From Ferrovaceae bacterium (lineage in GTDB: Bacteria > Pseudomonadota > Gammaproteobacteria > Burkholderiales > Ferrovaceae): a stretch of 64,000 bases of DNA. Shown piece after piece: positions 49,494 through 64,000 of this stretch (position 1 is the first letter of the stretch; each line of letters starts with the position of its first letter). The notes under the pieces are model-generated. The model saw only the letters and a program-made list of their open reading frames with translations, had not been told where the DNA came from and ran no database searches. The stretch is from contig DAICZS010000001.1 of NCBI GenBank assembly GCA_027311025.1, positions 1 through 64,000 on the forward strand, in the 5' to 3' direction. Position numbers and translations under genes: made by a program.

Positions 49494-49497
49494 GCGT

Positions 49498-50880
49498 TCA
49501 GGTCTTTTTGAGGGGGCGCCTCCAGCGCGGCAAGCTGACCTGTTTTGCGCGCGACAGGGTCAGCTGGTCTGGGGGTGCTGCACTGACGATGGTGGATCCG
49601 GCCCCGATCGTGGCGCCCTGGCCCACGGTTACCGGTGCCACGAGCTGGGTGTCCGAGCCAATGAAGACATCGTCTTCAATGATCGTGCGGTGTTTGTTGA
49701 CGCCATCGTAATTGCAGGTAATCGTTCCGGCGCCAATGTTGACGCGCTTGCCCACGGTACTATCCCCTACATAAGAGAGATGGTTGGCTTTGGTCCCGTC
49801 TCCCAATGTGCTGTTTTTGATTTCCACAAAGTTGCCGACGTGAACCTCGCTTGCGGTGTGGGCCCCCGGGCGCAACCGGGCGTAAGGGCCGATGCGGTTG
49901 TGCCTGCCCACATGCACGCCTTCCAGGTGACAAAAGGCGTGGATGACGGTGCCTTCGTCAACATGACAATCGCTGAGCACGCAATGCGGCCCGATACGGA
50001 CCCCGTCGCCCAGGACGACTTTCCCTTCAAAAATGCAATTGACGTCGATCAGGACATCCCTGCCGCATGTCAGCGTTCCCCGGACATCCAGACGCGCCGG
50101 ATCGGACAGCGTCACTCCCGCCTCCAGTAGTGCCTCTGCCGTTTCGCGCTGATGGATGCGCTCCAGTTCTGCCAGCTGCTTTTTACTGTTCACCCCCAGG
50201 GCCTCCCACGGGCTGGATGGCACGGCCGTCCTGACCGGCACGCCATCCGCCACTGCCAATGCAACGATGTCAGTGAGATAATACTCGTTCTGGGCGTTTT
50301 CACAGGACAGGCGGCTCAACCAGTGGGCCAGGTGCGCGCCCGGAATGGCCATGATGCCGGTATTCACTTCGGTGATGGTTTTTTCGGCGGCCGACGCATC
50401 TTTCTCTTCCCGAATCGCCACCACCCGACCTGCCCCATCGCGCACGATCCGTCCGTAACCCGTCGGTGCAGGCGTGTTCTGTACCAGGAGCGCCAGGCAT
50501 TGCCCATCCTGGGCCAGCGCGGTCAATCGACGCAGGGTCTCTGACTGCAGGAGCGGCACATCCCCATAGAGTACGAGGATGGTGGCATCTCGGGAAAGGT
50601 ACGGCAGGGCCTGCATCAATGCGTGCCCCGTACCGTGCTGCGGTTCCTGCAGGGCCCAATGGAGTGGCCGCCCCGTCGCGGTTGTGCCTGACTTGACTGC
50701 TTCTGCGTGGTGGCCATGGACCACCGTGATGCTTTGCGGGGAAAGGGTTTGCGCTGTATCCACGACATGCTGCAACAGCGGTTTGGCGGCAAGCCGGTGC
50801 AGCACTTTGGGCAAGGCCGAATTCATGCGCTTGCCCTGGCCCGCGGCAAGGATGACGATCTCCAGGGGAGTCGCGTTCAG
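49498..50880 (-). CDS. glmU: Bifunctional N-acetylglucosamine-1-phosphate uridyltransferase / glucosamine-1-phosphate acetyltransferase
   Basis: Upstream of the first Met (50826) the frame encodes [28 protein letters not shown], the conserved nucleotide-binding loop; the best upstream start is CTG at 50880 overlapping the atpC stop. Confidence 0.92.
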   Translation of the reverse strand: MNATPLEIVILAAGQGKRMNSALPKVLHRLAAKPLLQHVVDTAQTLSPQSITVVHGHHAEAVKSGTTATGRPLHWALQEPQHGTGHALMQALPYLSRDATILVLYGDVPLLQSETLRRLTALAQDGQCLALLVQNTPAPTGYGRIVRDGAGRVVAIREEKDASAAEKTITEVNTGIMAIPGAHLAHWLSRLSCENAQNEYYLTDIVALAVADGVPVRTAVPSSPWEALGVNSKKQLAELERIHQRETAEALLEAGVTLSDPARLDVRGTLTCGRDVLIDVNCIFEGKVVLGDGVRIGPHCVLSDCHVDEGTVIHAFCHLEGVHVGRHNRIGPYARLRPGAHTASEVHVGNFVEIKNSTLGDGTKANHLSYVGDSTVGKRVNIGAGTITCNYDGVNKHRTIIEDDVFIGSDTQLVAPVTVGQGATIGAGSTIVSAAPPDQLTLSRAKQVSLPRWRRPLKKT

Positions 50881-51302
50881 TGCGAGCCCTTGCGCAACCT
50901 TTGAATGGCTGCCAGTTGCGCCATGGCCTCTGCAAGTTCAGCCGTCGCCTTGGCGTAATCGATCTCGGAAGAACGGTCATGCATGGCTTCTTCTGCACGC
51001 TGCTTGGCTTCCAGGGCTTTGGCTTCGTCCAGGTCGTGGCCCCGAACGGCGGTATCAGCCAGTACGGTGACGCTGTCTGGCTGAACTTCCAGAATACCCC
51101 CCGAGACGAAAATCAATTCTTCTGCATTCTGTCCAGGAATCCGGAGGCGAACCGTCCCGGGGCGGATGCGCGTGATCAGGGGCGTGTGGCGCGGATAAAT
51201 TCCGAGCTCGCCCATTTCGCCAGGCAGAACAACAAACTCGGCATGACCCGAGAAAATCTGCTCTTCTGCACTGACCACATCCACATGGATCAAGTTAGCC
51301 AT
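50877..51302 (-). CDS. atpC: ATP synthase epsilon subunit
   Basis: [39 protein letters not shown]. Confidence 0.96.
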   Translation of the reverse strand: MANLIHVDVVSAEEQIFSGHAEFVVLPGEMGELGIYPRHTPLITRIRPGTVRLRIPGQNAEELIFVSGGILEVQPDSVTVLADTAVRGHDLDEAKALEAKQRAEEAMHDRSSEIDYAKATAELAEAMAQLAAIQRLRKGSH

Positions 51303-51314
51303 CTCGTCTCTCCG

Positions 51315-52703
<1,389 letters not shown>

Positions 52704-52727
52704 CTAATCATTAACTATTGAATAGAT

Positions 52728-53603
52728 TTAAACTGCAGCGGCACCGCCGACGATTTCGGACAGTTCCTTGGTAATCGCAGCCTGGCGAGACTTGTTGTAG
52801 ATCAACTGCAGCTCATCGATGACGTTGCCGGCGTTGTCCGATGCCGCCTTCATGGCGACCATCCGCGCACTTTGTTCGGAGGCAATGTTTTCAGCGACAG
52901 CCTGATACACCAGCGCCTCGACGTAGCGCAACAACAGTTGGTCCACGACGGCCCGGGGATCGGGTTCGTAGATGTAATCCCAGGCCAGGGACGCTGATGG
53001 GCCCGATCCTTCCAGTCGTGTCTTGGGCAGAGGCAGCAAGGCCTCGATCGTTGGCTCCTGCTTCATCGTGTTGACGAAGCGGTTGTAAGCCAGATAAACC
53101 GCGTCGATCTTGCCCTCGGCGTACAGGTCGAGCATCACCTTGACGGGGCCAATCAGCTTGTCCAGATGGGGGGTATCGCCCATATGCGTGACGTGGGACA
53201 CCATGGGGACGCCAGTCCGCTGCAGAAAACCCAGACCCTTGCCGCCAATGGCCACCGCATGGACCTTGGCGCCCTGTTCTTCCCACTGCTTCATGGACTG
53301 GACCACCATTCTCAGAACGTTGGTGTTCAAGCCACCGCAAAGCCCCTTGTCCGAAGTGACCACCACGACACCGACGTGACGCACGCTCTCCCGGCGCACC
53401 AGGAAGGGGTGCTGGTACTCAGGGTGCGCGTGGGCCATGTGGGAGGCCACGTTACGGATCTTTTCGCCATAGGGCCGGGAAGCGCGCATCCGCTCCTGCG
53501 CCTTGCGCATCTTGCTGGCCGCGACCATCTCCATAGCCTTGGTGATCTTCCGCGTGTTTTGCACGCTTTTGATCTTCATCCGGATTTCTTTTGAACCAGC
53601 CAT
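52728..53603 (-). CDS. atpG: ATP synthase gamma subunit
   Basis: [52 protein letters not shown]. Confidence 0.97.
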   Translation of the reverse strand: MAGSKEIRMKIKSVQNTRKITKAMEMVAASKMRKAQERMRASRPYGEKIRNVASHMAHAHPEYQHPFLVRRESVRHVGVVVVTSDKGLCGGLNTNVLRMVVQSMKQWEEQGAKVHAVAIGGKGLGFLQRTGVPMVSHVTHMGDTPHLDKLIGPVKVMLDLYAEGKIDAVYLAYNRFVNTMKQEPTIEALLPLPKTRLEGSGPSASLAWDYIYEPDPRAVVDQLLLRYVEALVYQAVAENIASEQSARMVAMKAASDNAGNVIDELQLIYNKSRQAAITKELSEIVGGAAAV

Positions 53604-53635
53604 TTCAGCTCCGTCCTACGCTACGCGGTGAGGGC

Positions 53636-55177
53636 TCAGTACACGCCCGTCTTTTTGAAGTCCTGGATTGCTGCATCGAGCGCCTTCTCGGCATCTGCAT
53701 CCATATCCTGGGTCGTGGCAATCTTGTTGATCAGTTCGCCATGCTGGGTCTTGAGGAAGGCGCGCAGGCCGGACTCAAAGGCCAGGGCACGCTTGACGTC
53801 GATGTCGTCAAAGTAACCCTTGTTGACGGAGAACAGCGTCACGGCCATTTCGGCAACGGAGAGCGTGGCGTACTGGGCCTGCTTCATCAGCTCGGTGACC
53901 ATGCGGCCGCGCTCCAGCTGCTTGCGCGTGGCGTCGTCAAGATCCGAGGCAAACTGGGCGAAGGCGGCCAGCTCACGGTACTGTGCCAGGGCAAGACGCA
54001 CACCGCCACCCAGTTTCTTGATGACCTTGGTCTGTGCGGCACCACCGACGCGAGAAACAGAAATCCCCGCATTGATGGCCGGGCGGATCCCCGCGTTGAA
54101 CAGATCGGTTTCAAGGAAGATCTGACCGTCGGTAATGGAAATCACGTTGGTGGGCACGAAGGCCGTCACGTCGCCTGCCTGGGTTTCGATGATGGGAAGC
54201 GCCGTCAGTGAACCCGTCCTGCCTTTCACTTCACCCTTGGTTTCGCGCTCTACATACTCTTCATTGACGCGCGCAGCCCGCTCCAGCAAGCGCGAATGCA
54301 GGTAGAACACATCGCCCGGATAGGCTTCGCGGCCCGGCGGGCGGCGCAGCAGCAGCGAAATCTGGCGATAGGCCCAGGCTTGCTTGGTCAGATCGTCATA
54401 AATGATGAGGGCATCCTGGCCGCGGTCGCGGAAATACTCGCCCATGGAGCAACCGGCGTAGGGCGCGATAAACTGCATGGCTGCAGAGTCGGACGCCGTA
54501 GCAGCAACGACGATGGTGTACTCCATGGCACCGTGCTCTTCCAGCTTGCGTACCACGTTGACGATGGAGGAGGCCTTCTGGCCGATCGCCACGTAGATAC
54601 AGGTCATGTTCTGACCCTTCTGGTTGATGATGGTATCAACAGCCACCGCGGTCTTGCCGGTCTGGCGGTCCCCAATGATCAGTTCGCGCTGTCCGCGACC
54701 AATCGGCACCATGGAGTCCACCGACTTGAGGCCGGTTTGCACCGGTTGCGATACGGATTTTCTCCAGATCACCCCGGGAGCAATTTTTTCAATGGGAGAG
54801 CTGGCCTTGGCGTTGAGCGGTCCCTTGCCGTCGATCGGCTTGCCCAGCGCATCAACCACACGACCGATCAGTTCAGGGCCCACGGGCACTTCCAGAATGC
54901 GCCCTGTGCAGGTGACGGTATCGCCTTCGCTCAGGTGCTCGTACTCACCCAGAATCACAGCTCCTACCGAATCGCGTTCCAGATTGAGTGCAAGACCGAA
55001 GGTGTTCTTCGGAAATTCGAGCATTTCACCTTGCATCACGTCGGTCAAACCGTGAATGCGTACGATACCGTCGGTGACGGATACGATGGTTCCCTGGGTA
55101 CGCGCCTCTGCCGTGATGGGAAGATTCTGGATCTTCGCCTTGATCAGTTCGCTGATTTCCGATGGATTCAACTGCAT
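53636..55177 (-). CDS. atpA: ATP synthase alpha subunit
   Basis: [51 protein letters not shown]. Confidence 0.98.
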   Translation of the reverse strand: MQLNPSEISELIKAKIQNLPITAEARTQGTIVSVTDGIVRIHGLTDVMQGEMLEFPKNTFGLALNLERDSVGAVILGEYEHLSEGDTVTCTGRILEVPVGPELIGRVVDALGKPIDGKGPLNAKASSPIEKIAPGVIWRKSVSQPVQTGLKSVDSMVPIGRGQRELIIGDRQTGKTAVAVDTIINQKGQNMTCIYVAIGQKASSIVNVVRKLEEHGAMEYTIVVAATASDSAAMQFIAPYAGCSMGEYFRDRGQDALIIYDDLTKQAWAYRQISLLLRRPPGREAYPGDVFYLHSRLLERAARVNEEYVERETKGEVKGRTGSLTALPIIETQAGDVTAFVPTNVISITDGQIFLETDLFNAGIRPAINAGISVSRVGGAAQTKVIKKLGGGVRLALAQYRELAAFAQFASDLDDATRKQLERGRMVTELMKQAQYATLSVAEMAVTLFSVNKGYFDDIDVKRALAFESGLRAFLKTQHGELINKIATTQDMDADAEKALDAAIQDFKKTGVY

Positions 55178-55219
55178 GGTGTTCTCCTGACTGGTGGACC
55201 GCCCCTGCGGCCCCCCTGC

Positions 55220-55756
55220 TTAACGTTTTATCGCAACGGCCATCTGATCAATGCGCGCACGCACTGATCCATCAATGACCAAATCGCCGACTGTGACCTT
55301 GACGCCGCCAATCAGCGACGCGTCCACCGTAACTTCCGCGCGGATCTTTCTGCCAAAGCGCTTTTCAAGCCCGTTGACCAACGCATCCAGTTCCGAACCC
55401 GTCATGCTGAATGCCGACGTGATCTGGGCATCCAGGATGCCCTCATGTTGATGGCGCAAAACTTCAAACTGGTCACGAATGGCAGGCAGCGCAGCAATCC
55501 GGTGATTCTCCACCAGCAGCCGAATCAGCTGCCGGGCATCTTCATCCAGCCTGCCTTCGCAAATCGACTCGAAGATCTGGCTTAACTGGGCGCGATCCAC
55601 TTTTGGATTGCCCACGAGATTGGCCATGTCCGGATCGCGTGCGATGGTCGCCATCAACCCGAGCATGTCGGACCACTGCGGCGCGGCCTTCTTTTCGATG
55701 GCCAGCTTGAAAACCGCCTCGGCGTAGGGTCGTGCGATGGTAATCATCTCAGCCAT
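55220..55756 (-). CDS. atpH: ATP synthase delta subunit
   Basis: ITIARPYAEAVFKLAIEK, C-terminal DASLIGGVKVTVGDLVIDGSVRARI. Confidence 0.96.
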   Translation of the reverse strand: MAEMITIARPYAEAVFKLAIEKKAAPQWSDMLGLMATIARDPDMANLVGNPKVDRAQLSQIFESICEGRLDEDARQLIRLLVENHRIAALPAIRDQFEVLRHQHEGILDAQITSAFSMTGSELDALVNGLEKRFGRKIRAEVTVDASLIGGVKVTVGDLVIDGSVRARIDQMAVAIKR

Positions 55757-55764
55757 GGCAATCC

Positions 55765-56235
55765 TTAAAGCTCGGCCCGAATGGCGGTCAACAGTTCAGA
55801 ATGCGCCTGGGCGTTGATTTCCCGACGCAAGATCTTTTCTGCTCCTGAAACCACCAGATCGGCCACCTGATCGCGCAGCGTTTCCTTGGCACGCAGGATT
55901 TCCTGGGCCACTTCTGCCTGCGCCTGCGATTTCACGCGGTCTGCCTCAACCTTGGCTTCTTCCCGGGCTTCCTCGATGATTTCATTGCGCCGCTTTTCAG
56001 ACAGGGCAATGATCTCGGCCGCTTTGGCCCTGGCTTCGTTCAAGGCCTCGTTTGAACGCTGTTCGGCCTGTGCCAGATCCTGCTTGCCGCGCTCGGCTGC
56101 CGCGAGACCATCTGCAATCTTGCGGGCGCGTTCTTCGAGTGCCGCTACGATCGGCGGCCACACGAACTTCATGGTGAACCAGATCAGGATCGCAAACGTG
56201 ATGGCCTGACCGAATATTGTGGCATTGATATTCAT
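55765..56235 (-). CDS. atpF: ATP synthase subunit b
   Basis: MNINATIFGQAITFAILIWFTMKFVWPPI then a charged coiled coil. Confidence 0.96.
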   Translation of the reverse strand: MNINATIFGQAITFAILIWFTMKFVWPPIVAALEERARKIADGLAAAERGKQDLAQAEQRSNEALNEARAKAAEIIALSEKRRNEIIEEAREEAKVEADRVKSQAQAEVAQEILRAKETLRDQVADLVVSGAEKILRREINAQAHSELLTAIRAEL

Positions 56236-56265
56236 GCCTTTGCTCCCAAAGTTTCGGCTTGCTGG

Positions 56266-56541
<276 letters not shown>

Positions 56542-56610
56542 TTAAAATCTACTTGTTACAAGTTAAAAACGGGATGCTGCAACTTCCAAACCTTCCATAC
56601 CTGGCCTTCA

Positions 56611-57751
<1,141 letters not shown>

Positions 57752-57815
57752 GTCAGGGGCGCCTGCTAAACGGGCGGATTATAAACTTGATTCAAGAGGG
57801 GGTCAATGATAGTCG

Positions 57816-58667
57816 TCAAGCACGCAACAGCTGCAGCAAGCCTTCCAGCTGGTCCAGGCTATGATAGCGGATGGAGAGTACCCCGCCGCCGCCGCGCTTT
57901 TCCTTGAACGAGACCGTGGCACCCAGTCGATCCGAAAGCTCTTCCTGCAGCGCCAGCTGGTCGCGGCTATGTTGCGCAGCGCCGCGTGAACGCGTCTTTT
58001 TTTCCGCCAGCCGCTGTTTGACCTGCCGCTCCGCCTCGCGCACCGACCAGCCTTTGGCGACGATTTCTGTTGCCAGATGATGTTGCTTGATCGTCGGCAA
58101 CGGCAGCAGTGCCCGCGCGTGCCCCATTTCCAGAGCGCCATCCATCAAGAGTGAGCGCACGCTTTCTGTCAAGTTGAGCAGTCGCAGTAAATTGCTGACG
58201 GCGCTGCGCGACCTGCCGACGGCTGCTGCGGCAGCCTCATGCGTCATGCCAAACTCGCGGATCAACCGGTCAATGCCCTGGGCCTCTTCCAGGGGGTTGA
58301 GGTCTTCCCGCTGGATGTTCTCGATGAGGGCAGCCGCCAGCGCATCCTCGTCTGAAATCGGGCGCACCAGCACGGGAACCTCAAGCAATCCCGCCAACTG
58401 GGAAGCCCGCCAGCGCCGCTCACCTGCGATGATTTCGTAGCGGTCGCGGCCAACGGGTCGAACCAGGATGGGTTGCAGCAGCCCCTGCCCCTTGATGGAC
58501 TGACTGAGCTCCTGGAGAGCAGCCTCGTCCATGCGGGTTCTGGGCTGGTATTTTCCTGGTTGCAGCTGGTGCACGGGCAATGTGGACAAATCCTGGGTGC
58601 CTGGCCTGGGGGCATCAGCACCCAACAACGCATCCAATCCTCGCCCCAGTCCTTTGTGCTTGGCCAT
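57816..58667 (-). CDS. parB: Chromosome partitioning protein ParB
   Basis: KGLGRGLDALLG, LQPGKYQPRTRMDEAALQELSQSIKGQGLLQPILVRP, GERRWRASQLAGL. Confidence 0.97.
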   Translation of the reverse strand: MAKHKGLGRGLDALLGADAPRPGTQDLSTLPVHQLQPGKYQPRTRMDEAALQELSQSIKGQGLLQPILVRPVGRDRYEIIAGERRWRASQLAGLLEVPVLVRPISDEDALAAALIENIQREDLNPLEEAQGIDRLIREFGMTHEAAAAAVGRSRSAVSNLLRLLNLTESVRSLLMDGALEMGHARALLPLPTIKQHHLATEIVAKGWSVREAERQVKQRLAEKKTRSRGAAQHSRDQLALQEELSDRLGATVSFKEKRGGGGVLSIRYHSLDQLEGLLQLLRA

Positions 58668-58681
58668 GTCGTTTTTTCCTT

Positions 58682-59476
58682 TTAAGTCGAAGAGGCGTGT
58701 TGCACCCTGCTCGTGCCAAACCGTTCCAGAATCTCCCGGGTCAGCTGCAAATAGGCCTGGGCCCCCTTTGACGATGGATCGTATTTCAGGGCTGGCTGGC
58801 CGTGACTGGGTGCTTCGGCAAGCCGAACGTTTCTGGGAATGGCCGTACGGTAGACTTTGGCTCCAAAGTGCTGTTCAAGCTGGGCCGAGACCTGTTGCGC
58901 CAGGGCGTTTCGCGGATCCAGCATGGTCCGCAGCAGTCCTTCGATCTCCAGGCCAGGGTTGAGGTGGCTGCGCACGCGCCGAATGGTCTGCACCAGGTCG
59001 GACAGACCCTCGAGCGCGTAATACTCGCACTGCATCGGGATCAGTACCCGCCATGCTGCGGATAACCCATTGATTGTCAATAAATTAAGCGCTGGTGGGC
59101 AGTCGATCAGAATGACGTCGTAGTCACTCAGGACCGTTTCAATAGCATGCTTTAACCGGTATTCCCGCTGCTCGCCATCCACCAGTTCCACTTCTGCCCC
59201 TGCCAGTTCGCGATTGGCGGGCAGGACATCGTAGCCGCCGGAGGGCGAACGGACGCGCGTATCGCGTGCGCTGGCCTGCTCCAGAAGCACATGATAGACC
59301 GAGCGCGTCAAGCCACTCTTGTCGATGCCGCTGCCGGTTGTGGCATTGCCTTGCGGGTCCAGATCGATCAATAGCGCGCGCTGCCCGAGTTCGGCCAGAC
59401 TGGCCGCGACGTTCACCACGGTGGTGGTTTTCCCTACCCCCCCTTTTTGATTGGTCACTGCCAGTACGCGACTCAT
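58682..59476 (-). CDS. parA: Chromosome partitioning ATPase ParA
   Basis: VTNQKGGVGKTTTVVNVAASLAELG, DYDVILIDCPPALNLLTINGL. Confidence 0.97.
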   Translation of the reverse strand: MSRVLAVTNQKGGVGKTTTVVNVAASLAELGQRALLIDLDPQGNATTGSGIDKSGLTRSVYHVLLEQASARDTRVRSPSGGYDVLPANRELAGAEVELVDGEQREYRLKHAIETVLSDYDVILIDCPPALNLLTINGLSAAWRVLIPMQCEYYALEGLSDLVQTIRRVRSHLNPGLEIEGLLRTMLDPRNALAQQVSAQLEQHFGAKVYRTAIPRNVRLAEAPSHGQPALKYDPSSKGAQAYLQLTREILERFGTSRVQHASST

Positions 59477-60102
59477 GGACGGGCCTCTCTCATCACGATC
59501 AAATGGCGTTCTGCCGCAAGGTTGGGAACGCTCACGGGAATGGTTTCAGTAACGAACCGGGCGGGCAGTCGCGCAATCTCCTCAAAGGGAACCCCTCCCT
59601 TCATGGCAATCAAGGCGCCACCGGGCGCCAGCAAGTGGGCGGCTCCCGCCACAAAATCAGGCAGGTCTGAGAAGGCTCGCGAGACAATGGCCTCAAAAGG
59701 TTCGGAGGGAAACCAACGCTCAACCCGCTCTGCCACCACGGTGACCTGGTCCAGGTTCAGCTCAAGTTTGGCCTGGCGCAGGAATGCCGCCTTCTTCTGA
59801 TTGGGTTCCAGCAAGGTCACCTTGAGGGATGGGCAGGCGATGGCCAGGGGAATGCCCGGCATCCCGCCCCCGCTGCCCACGTCGAGCAGGGTTGCACGGC
59901 CCGCAACGTGGGGGACCACGGTCAGGCTGTCCAGCAGATGCAGCGTGACCATGCGCTCACGATCGCGTACGGCCGTCAGGTTAATGACGGCATTCCATTT
60001 TTCAAGAAGATCGAGATAGCGCTCGAGGCGCGCCAGGGTTTCTACTGAAAGCCTCAGCCCCAGGGCCTCGGCGCCAATGGCCAGATTTGACAAGTCGATC
60101 AT
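59473..60102 (-). CDS. rsmG: 16S rRNA (guanine527-N7)-methyltransferase
   Basis: [49 protein letters not shown]. Confidence 0.96.
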   Translation of the reverse strand: MIDLSNLAIGAEALGLRLSVETLARLERYLDLLEKWNAVINLTAVRDRERMVTLHLLDSLTVVPHVAGRATLLDVGSGGGMPGIPLAIACPSLKVTLLEPNQKKAAFLRQAKLELNLDQVTVVAERVERWFPSEPFEAIVSRAFSDLPDFVAGAAHLLAPGGALIAMKGGVPFEEIARLPARFVTETIPVSVPNLAAERHLIVMREARP

Positions 60103-62003
60103 GCAATGTGTTGGGATTCAGCAGGCAAAGGTTGAAAACGGCGCAGATGCACCAGGAGTAATGCAATGGCCGCGGGGGTCACGCCGGCAATTCGACCGGC
60201 CTGGCCTACGGTTTGGGGACGGTGACGGGTCAACACCTGCTCCACTTCCCGAGACAGGCCCCGCACCATGGAAAAGTCGAGCGCGTCGGGAATCACCGTA
60301 TTTTCCTGCAACTGGTGTCTCGCAACCTCTTCCATTTGGCGGGCGATATAGCCTTCGTATTTGACCTGTATCTCCACCTGGTCAGCCACCTCGGGAAGCA
60401 CAGGACTGTGCGGAGCAGCCCCCGGCAGGGTCATCAATTCACGATAAAGCACCTGGGGGCGCCGCAACAATTCGTGCAAGGGCTGATCACGCTCCAGTTC
60501 CTGGCCCAGGACGCGTTCGCCGGCCTCTGAACTCACTGCCGGCTTGCGCAACCAGGTGGCGCGCAGCCTCTGGACTTCTCGCTCTATACTTTCGCGTTTA
60601 TTTTCAAAGGCCTGCCATCTTACATCGTCCACAAGCCCCAATTTTCGGCCCTGTTCCGTGAGGCGCAGGTCTGCGTTGTCTTCCCGTAACTGCAGGCGGT
60701 ATTCGGCCCGGCTGGTAAACATGCGATAGGGTTCCGTCACCCCACGCGTCACCAGATCATCCACCAGCACGCCCAGATAGGCTTCATGGCGTTTTGGCCA
60801 CCAGGGTTCGAGATCACGGGCAAGGCGCGCCGCATTGATCCCGGCCAGAAGTCCTTGGGCCGCAGCCTCTTCGTACCCCGTGGTCCCATTGATCTGGCCC
60901 GCAAAAAACAGGCCGGCAATCGCCTTGGTTTCCAGCGAGGCGTTCAACCCCCGAGGATCGAAATAATCGTATTCAATGGCATAGCCGGGGCGCAGGATAT
61001 GCGCATTTTCAAGCCCCGGGATCGAGCGCACCAGCGCCCACTGCACGTCAAAGGGCAGGCTGGTGGAAATCCCGTTGGGATACACCTCGTGCGTCGTCAA
61101 CCCTTCGGGTTCCAAAAAGATCTGATGGGATGATTTTTCGCTAAAACGATGGATCTTGTCTTCAATGGAAGGACAATAACGCGGCCCCACCCCCTCGATG
61201 ACGCCGGTGAACAGTGGCGAACGATCCAGGCCGGAGCGAATGATGTCATGGGTTTCCGGCGTGGTTTGCGTGACCCAGCAAGGCACCTGTCGGGGATGTT
61301 GGCCTGCGTTTCCCATGAAGGAAAAGACGGGAACCGGGTCATCCCCAGGCTGGGGGACAAGCTTGTCGTAGTTGATGGTGCGCCCATCCAGTCGTGGCGG
61401 CGTACCGGTCTTCAGCCGCCCCACGGGTAGCGCCAGCTCGCGCAGTTTTTGGGCCAGGGCAATGGCGGGGGGGTCGCCCGCCCGCCCGCCAGGGCTCTGT
61501 TGCAGACCCACATGCATCAACCCGGAGAGAAATGTGCCTGTGGTCAGCACCACCGCTGGGGCTTCGAAGCGCAGCCCCATCTGGGTCACAACCCCCTGCA
61601 CCCTTCCGCCCTGAACGATGAGGTCATTCACGGGTTGCTGAAACAAGGTCAAACGGGGCTGGTTTTCCAGAAGGTGCCGGATGAAATGGCGGTAGAGCAC
61701 GCGATCCGCCTGGGCCCTGGTGGCCCGGACTGCCGGCCCTTTACGGGAATTCAGAATCCTGAAATGGATCCCCGCGGCGTCGGCGGCCAACGCCATGGCG
61801 CCCCCCAGTGCATCAATTTCCTTGACGAGGTGGCCCTTACCAATGCCACCAATGGAAGGATTGCAGGACATCTGCCCCAAAGTCTCGAGGCTGTGGGTCA
61901 GCAACAGCGTGTCACAACCGGCGCGGGCAGCCGCCAGGGCTGCTTCCGTGCCGGCATGGCCGCCACCCACAACGATCACGTCAAATTTTTTTGGGAACTG
62001 CAT
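60099..62003 (-). CDS. mnmG: tRNA uridine-5-carboxymethylaminomethyl modification enzyme MnmG
   Basis: [49 protein letters not shown]. Confidence 0.97.
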   Translation of the reverse strand: MQFPKKFDVIVVGGGHAGTEAALAAARAGCDTLLLTHSLETLGQMSCNPSIGGIGKGHLVKEIDALGGAMALAADAAGIHFRILNSRKGPAVRATRAQADRVLYRHFIRHLLENQPRLTLFQQPVNDLIVQGGRVQGVVTQMGLRFEAPAVVLTTGTFLSGLMHVGLQQSPGGRAGDPPAIALAQKLRELALPVGRLKTGTPPRLDGRTINYDKLVPQPGDDPVPVFSFMGNAGQHPRQVPCWVTQTTPETHDIIRSGLDRSPLFTGVIEGVGPRYCPSIEDKIHRFSEKSSHQIFLEPEGLTTHEVYPNGISTSLPFDVQWALVRSIPGLENAHILRPGYAIEYDYFDPRGLNASLETKAIAGLFFAGQINGTTGYEEAAAQGLLAGINAARLARDLEPWWPKRHEAYLGVLVDDLVTRGVTEPYRMFTSRAEYRLQLREDNADLRLTEQGRKLGLVDDVRWQAFENKRESIEREVQRLRATWLRKPAVSSEAGERVLGQELERDQPLHELLRRPQVLYRELMTLPGAAPHSPVLPEVADQVEIQVKYEGYIARQMEEVARHQLQENTVIPDALDFSMVRGLSREVEQVLTRHRPQTVGQAGRIAGVTPAAIALLLVHLRRFQPLPAESQHIA

Positions 62004-62087
62004 GTTTATGCTGGTTTAGGGCCAAGAACTCGCGGGACAGGCATGATACTGCATTGCGCAGGGAATACCAAAATCATTCCGGGGGGA

Positions 62088-62103
62088 TGTTTCACGTGAA
62101 ACC
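62088..62103. promoter_or_regulatory. parS site 1 (TGTTTCACGTGAAACC)
   Basis: 15 of 16 match to TGTTTCACGTGAAACA. Confidence 0.92.
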
Positions 62104-62117
62104 AGCCTTGCAGGAAT

Positions 62118-62133
62118 TGTTTCACGTGAAACA
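62118..62133. promoter_or_regulatory. parS site 2 (TGTTTCACGTGAAACA)
   Basis: Perfect consensus palindrome, 30 bp from site 1. Confidence 0.95.
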
Positions 62134-62161
62134 TGACCCTGCAGGATGTCGGCTTGACGCC

Positions 62162-63496
62162 CTATTTTCCGATGCAGAACCTGGAAAAGATCTCCCCCAG
62201 CAGGTCGTCCGAAGAAAATTCTCCGGTGATCCGGCCCAAGGCATTCTGGGCAAGACGCAGCTCCTCGGCAAGCAGTTCAACGCTTGCCGACAGATCCAGC
62301 GCACGCTGCAAATGCTGGCGGCCCTCACGCAAGGCATCCACGTGGCGTTCACGCGCCAGGAATGGCGGCTCGTCCTGGTTTTGCCATCCGGCCAGCTCCA
62401 GCAGCAATTGCTTCAAGGCTTCCAGTCCAGCACCTGTTTTGGCAGAAACCCCAACAGTGCCTTCCCATGGAACAGCCGCACCGTCGAGAAGGTCCATTTT
62501 GTTGCACACGATCTGTCGGGGCAAATCTGCTGGCAATCTGGTCATCAACAGGCGGTCTTCACCGGTCAGGCCTGAAACCACGTCGGTAATGATCAACGCC
62601 AGGTCTGCATGGGCCACTGCGGCCCAGGTTCTGCGGATGCCGGCCTGTTCGATCGTGTCTGCGGTGTCCCGGATGCCGGCCGTGTCCACGATGTGGAAAG
62701 GGATCCCCTGGATGAGGATGGTGCTTTGGATCACGTCGCGGGTGGTTCCCGGGATGTCGGTGACAAGGGCCCGATCTTCTTCCGCAAGCGCGTTGAGCAA
62801 GCTCGATTTACCCACGTTGGGCGCACCAATCAACACCACCTGCCGGCCGGAGCGCATCAAGGCGCCCTGAACCGCTGAATCCATCAGGGCATCAAGCGTA
62901 CCCAGCATCCCGGTGATGCTGCGCTGGGGATTCACCTGCTCCAGGAAGGCAACGCCCTCCTCCGTAAAGTCGATGCTCCCTTCCACATGCAGGCGAAGGT
63001 CAATGAGCTGTTGCACCAGCGTCGTGACCTTGCGGGAAAAAACGCCGGCCAGGGACCGCGCTGCGCCACGGACGGCCGCAGCGCTTTCCGCACAGATCAG
63101 GTCGGCAACCGCCTCGGCCTGGGCAAGGTCCAGCTTGTGATTGAAATAGGCACGTTGGGTAAACTCGCCCGGCTGCGCGATGCGGGCACCAAGCTCGAGA
63201 CAGCGCCCCAGCAGCAATCGCAGGACAGCGTCGCCGCCGTGGGCCTGCAATTCCAGCACGTCTTCACCGGTAAAGGAGGCCGGGGCGGCAAAGTAGAGCA
63301 ACAGCCCTTCATCGATGGCCTCTCCGGCAGCATCGAGAAAACGCGTCCATTGCGCCTGGCGTGCGACCGGGGGATTCTTGCCAGTCAGCTGGACGGCCAG
63401 GGTTTTGAGGTCAGGTCCTGATACCCGGACCACGCCAATTCCGGCGCGGCCCGGTGCAGTTGCGATGGCTGCAATGATCTCAGCGTTTTCCATCAC
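62162..63496 (-). CDS. mnmE: tRNA modification GTPase MnmE
   Basis: [52 protein letters not shown]-terminal FCIGK. Confidence 0.97.
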   Translation of the reverse strand: MMENAEIIAAIATAPGRAGIGVVRVSGPDLKTLAVQLTGKNPPVARQAQWTRFLDAAGEAIDEGLLLYFAAPASFTGEDVLELQAHGGDAVLRLLLGRCLELGARIAQPGEFTQRAYFNHKLDLAQAEAVADLICAESAAAVRGAARSLAGVFSRKVTTLVQQLIDLRLHVEGSIDFTEEGVAFLEQVNPQRSITGMLGTLDALMDSAVQGALMRSGRQVVLIGAPNVGKSSLLNALAEEDRALVTDIPGTTRDVIQSTILIQGIPFHIVDTAGIRDTADTIEQAGIRRTWAAVAHADLALIITDVVSGLTGEDRLLMTRLPADLPRQIVCNKMDLLDGAAVPWEGTVGVSAKTGAGLEALKQLLLELAGWQNQDEPPFLARERHVDALREGRQHLQRALDLSASVELLAEELRLAQNALGRITGEFSSDDLLGEIFSRFCIGK

Positions 63497-64000
63497 CCAT
63501 CATGCGGGTGATCTGCCATTGCTGCGTAATCGACAGCACGTTGTTGACCACCCAATACAGGACGAGGCCCGCGGGGAAAAAGAAGAACATGAAGCTAAAA
63601 GCCAGGGGCATGAACATCATGACCTTGGCCTGGATGGGATCAGGCGGTTTCGGGCTCATGCGCTGTTGCAGGAACATGGACGCCGTCATGAGTACGGGCA
63701 GGATGTAATAGGGATCCTGTGCGGACAGGTCATGAATCCACCCAAAGAAGGGGGCATGACGAAGCTCCACAGACCCCAGCAAGACCCAATAAAGTGCAAT
63801 GAAAACAGGGATTTGTACCACCATAGGCAGACAGCCGCCCAGGGGGTTGATTTTCTCGGTTTTGTAAAGCTCCATCATGGCCTGATTCATCCGGGCCCGG
63901 TCGTCGCCATACTGTTCCTTGATCCTTGCCATCTTGGGCTGAACCACCCGCATGCGCGCCATGGACTTGTAGCTTGCTGCAGAAAGCGGGAAGAAGATGG
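63480..64000 (-). CDS. yidC: Membrane protein insertase YidC, C-terminal part (runs off the window)
   Basis: [72 protein letters not shown]. Confidence 0.96.
   Translation of the reverse strand, partial: IFFPLSAASYKSMARMRVVQPKMARIKEQYGDDRARMNQAMMELYKTEKINPLGGCLPMVVQIPVFIALYWVLLGSVELRHAPFFGWIHDLSAQDPYYILPVLMTASMFLQQRMSPKPPDPIQAKVMMFMPLAFSFMFFFFPAGLVLYWVVNNVLSITQQWQITRMMGDGKR

Overview
The window is a dense, mostly housekeeping chromosomal segment of a betaproteobacterium. I found no phage, transposon, CRISPR array, tRNA or rRNA. Main blocks: ilvA/rpiA/phoU; argA/rsmE; a cbbR-like LysR gene beside gap-pgk-pyk-purC; zapA with a 6S RNA; a cobalamin riboswitch with a BtuB-like receptor and a probable BtuM-type B12 transporter; LPS genes (msbA, GT2, epimerase, waaC, waaA); greB/pcm; dctA-thiC; uppP/rubredoxin/thiD/thiE/hemL/engB/hemB; mrcA/aroK/aroB; gltBD-hemE; priA/argS/SPOR/dsbA; and, on the minus strand, the atp operon with glmU, then parB-parA-rsmG-mnmG-mnmE-yidC. 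The right end is the classic oriC-flanking block, so oriC/dnaA probably lies just past position 64000. The observations most worth a second look: (1) a candidate minus-strand sRNA between engB and hemB with a terminator, placed like Spot 42/ErsA relative to engB; (2) a cobalamin riboswitch whose apparent expression platform hides the RBS of a TTG-started btuB, followed by a btuM-like gene; (3) a DnaA-box-bearing hemE-priA spacer; (4) an apparent 1-nt frameshift in hemB; (5) glmU with no standard start codon, a CTG overlapping the atpC stop being the best candidate; (6) paired parS sites in the mnmG-mnmE gap. No clearly new multi-gene system was found. All calls come from reading the sequence and the supplied ORF translations; no searches were run.
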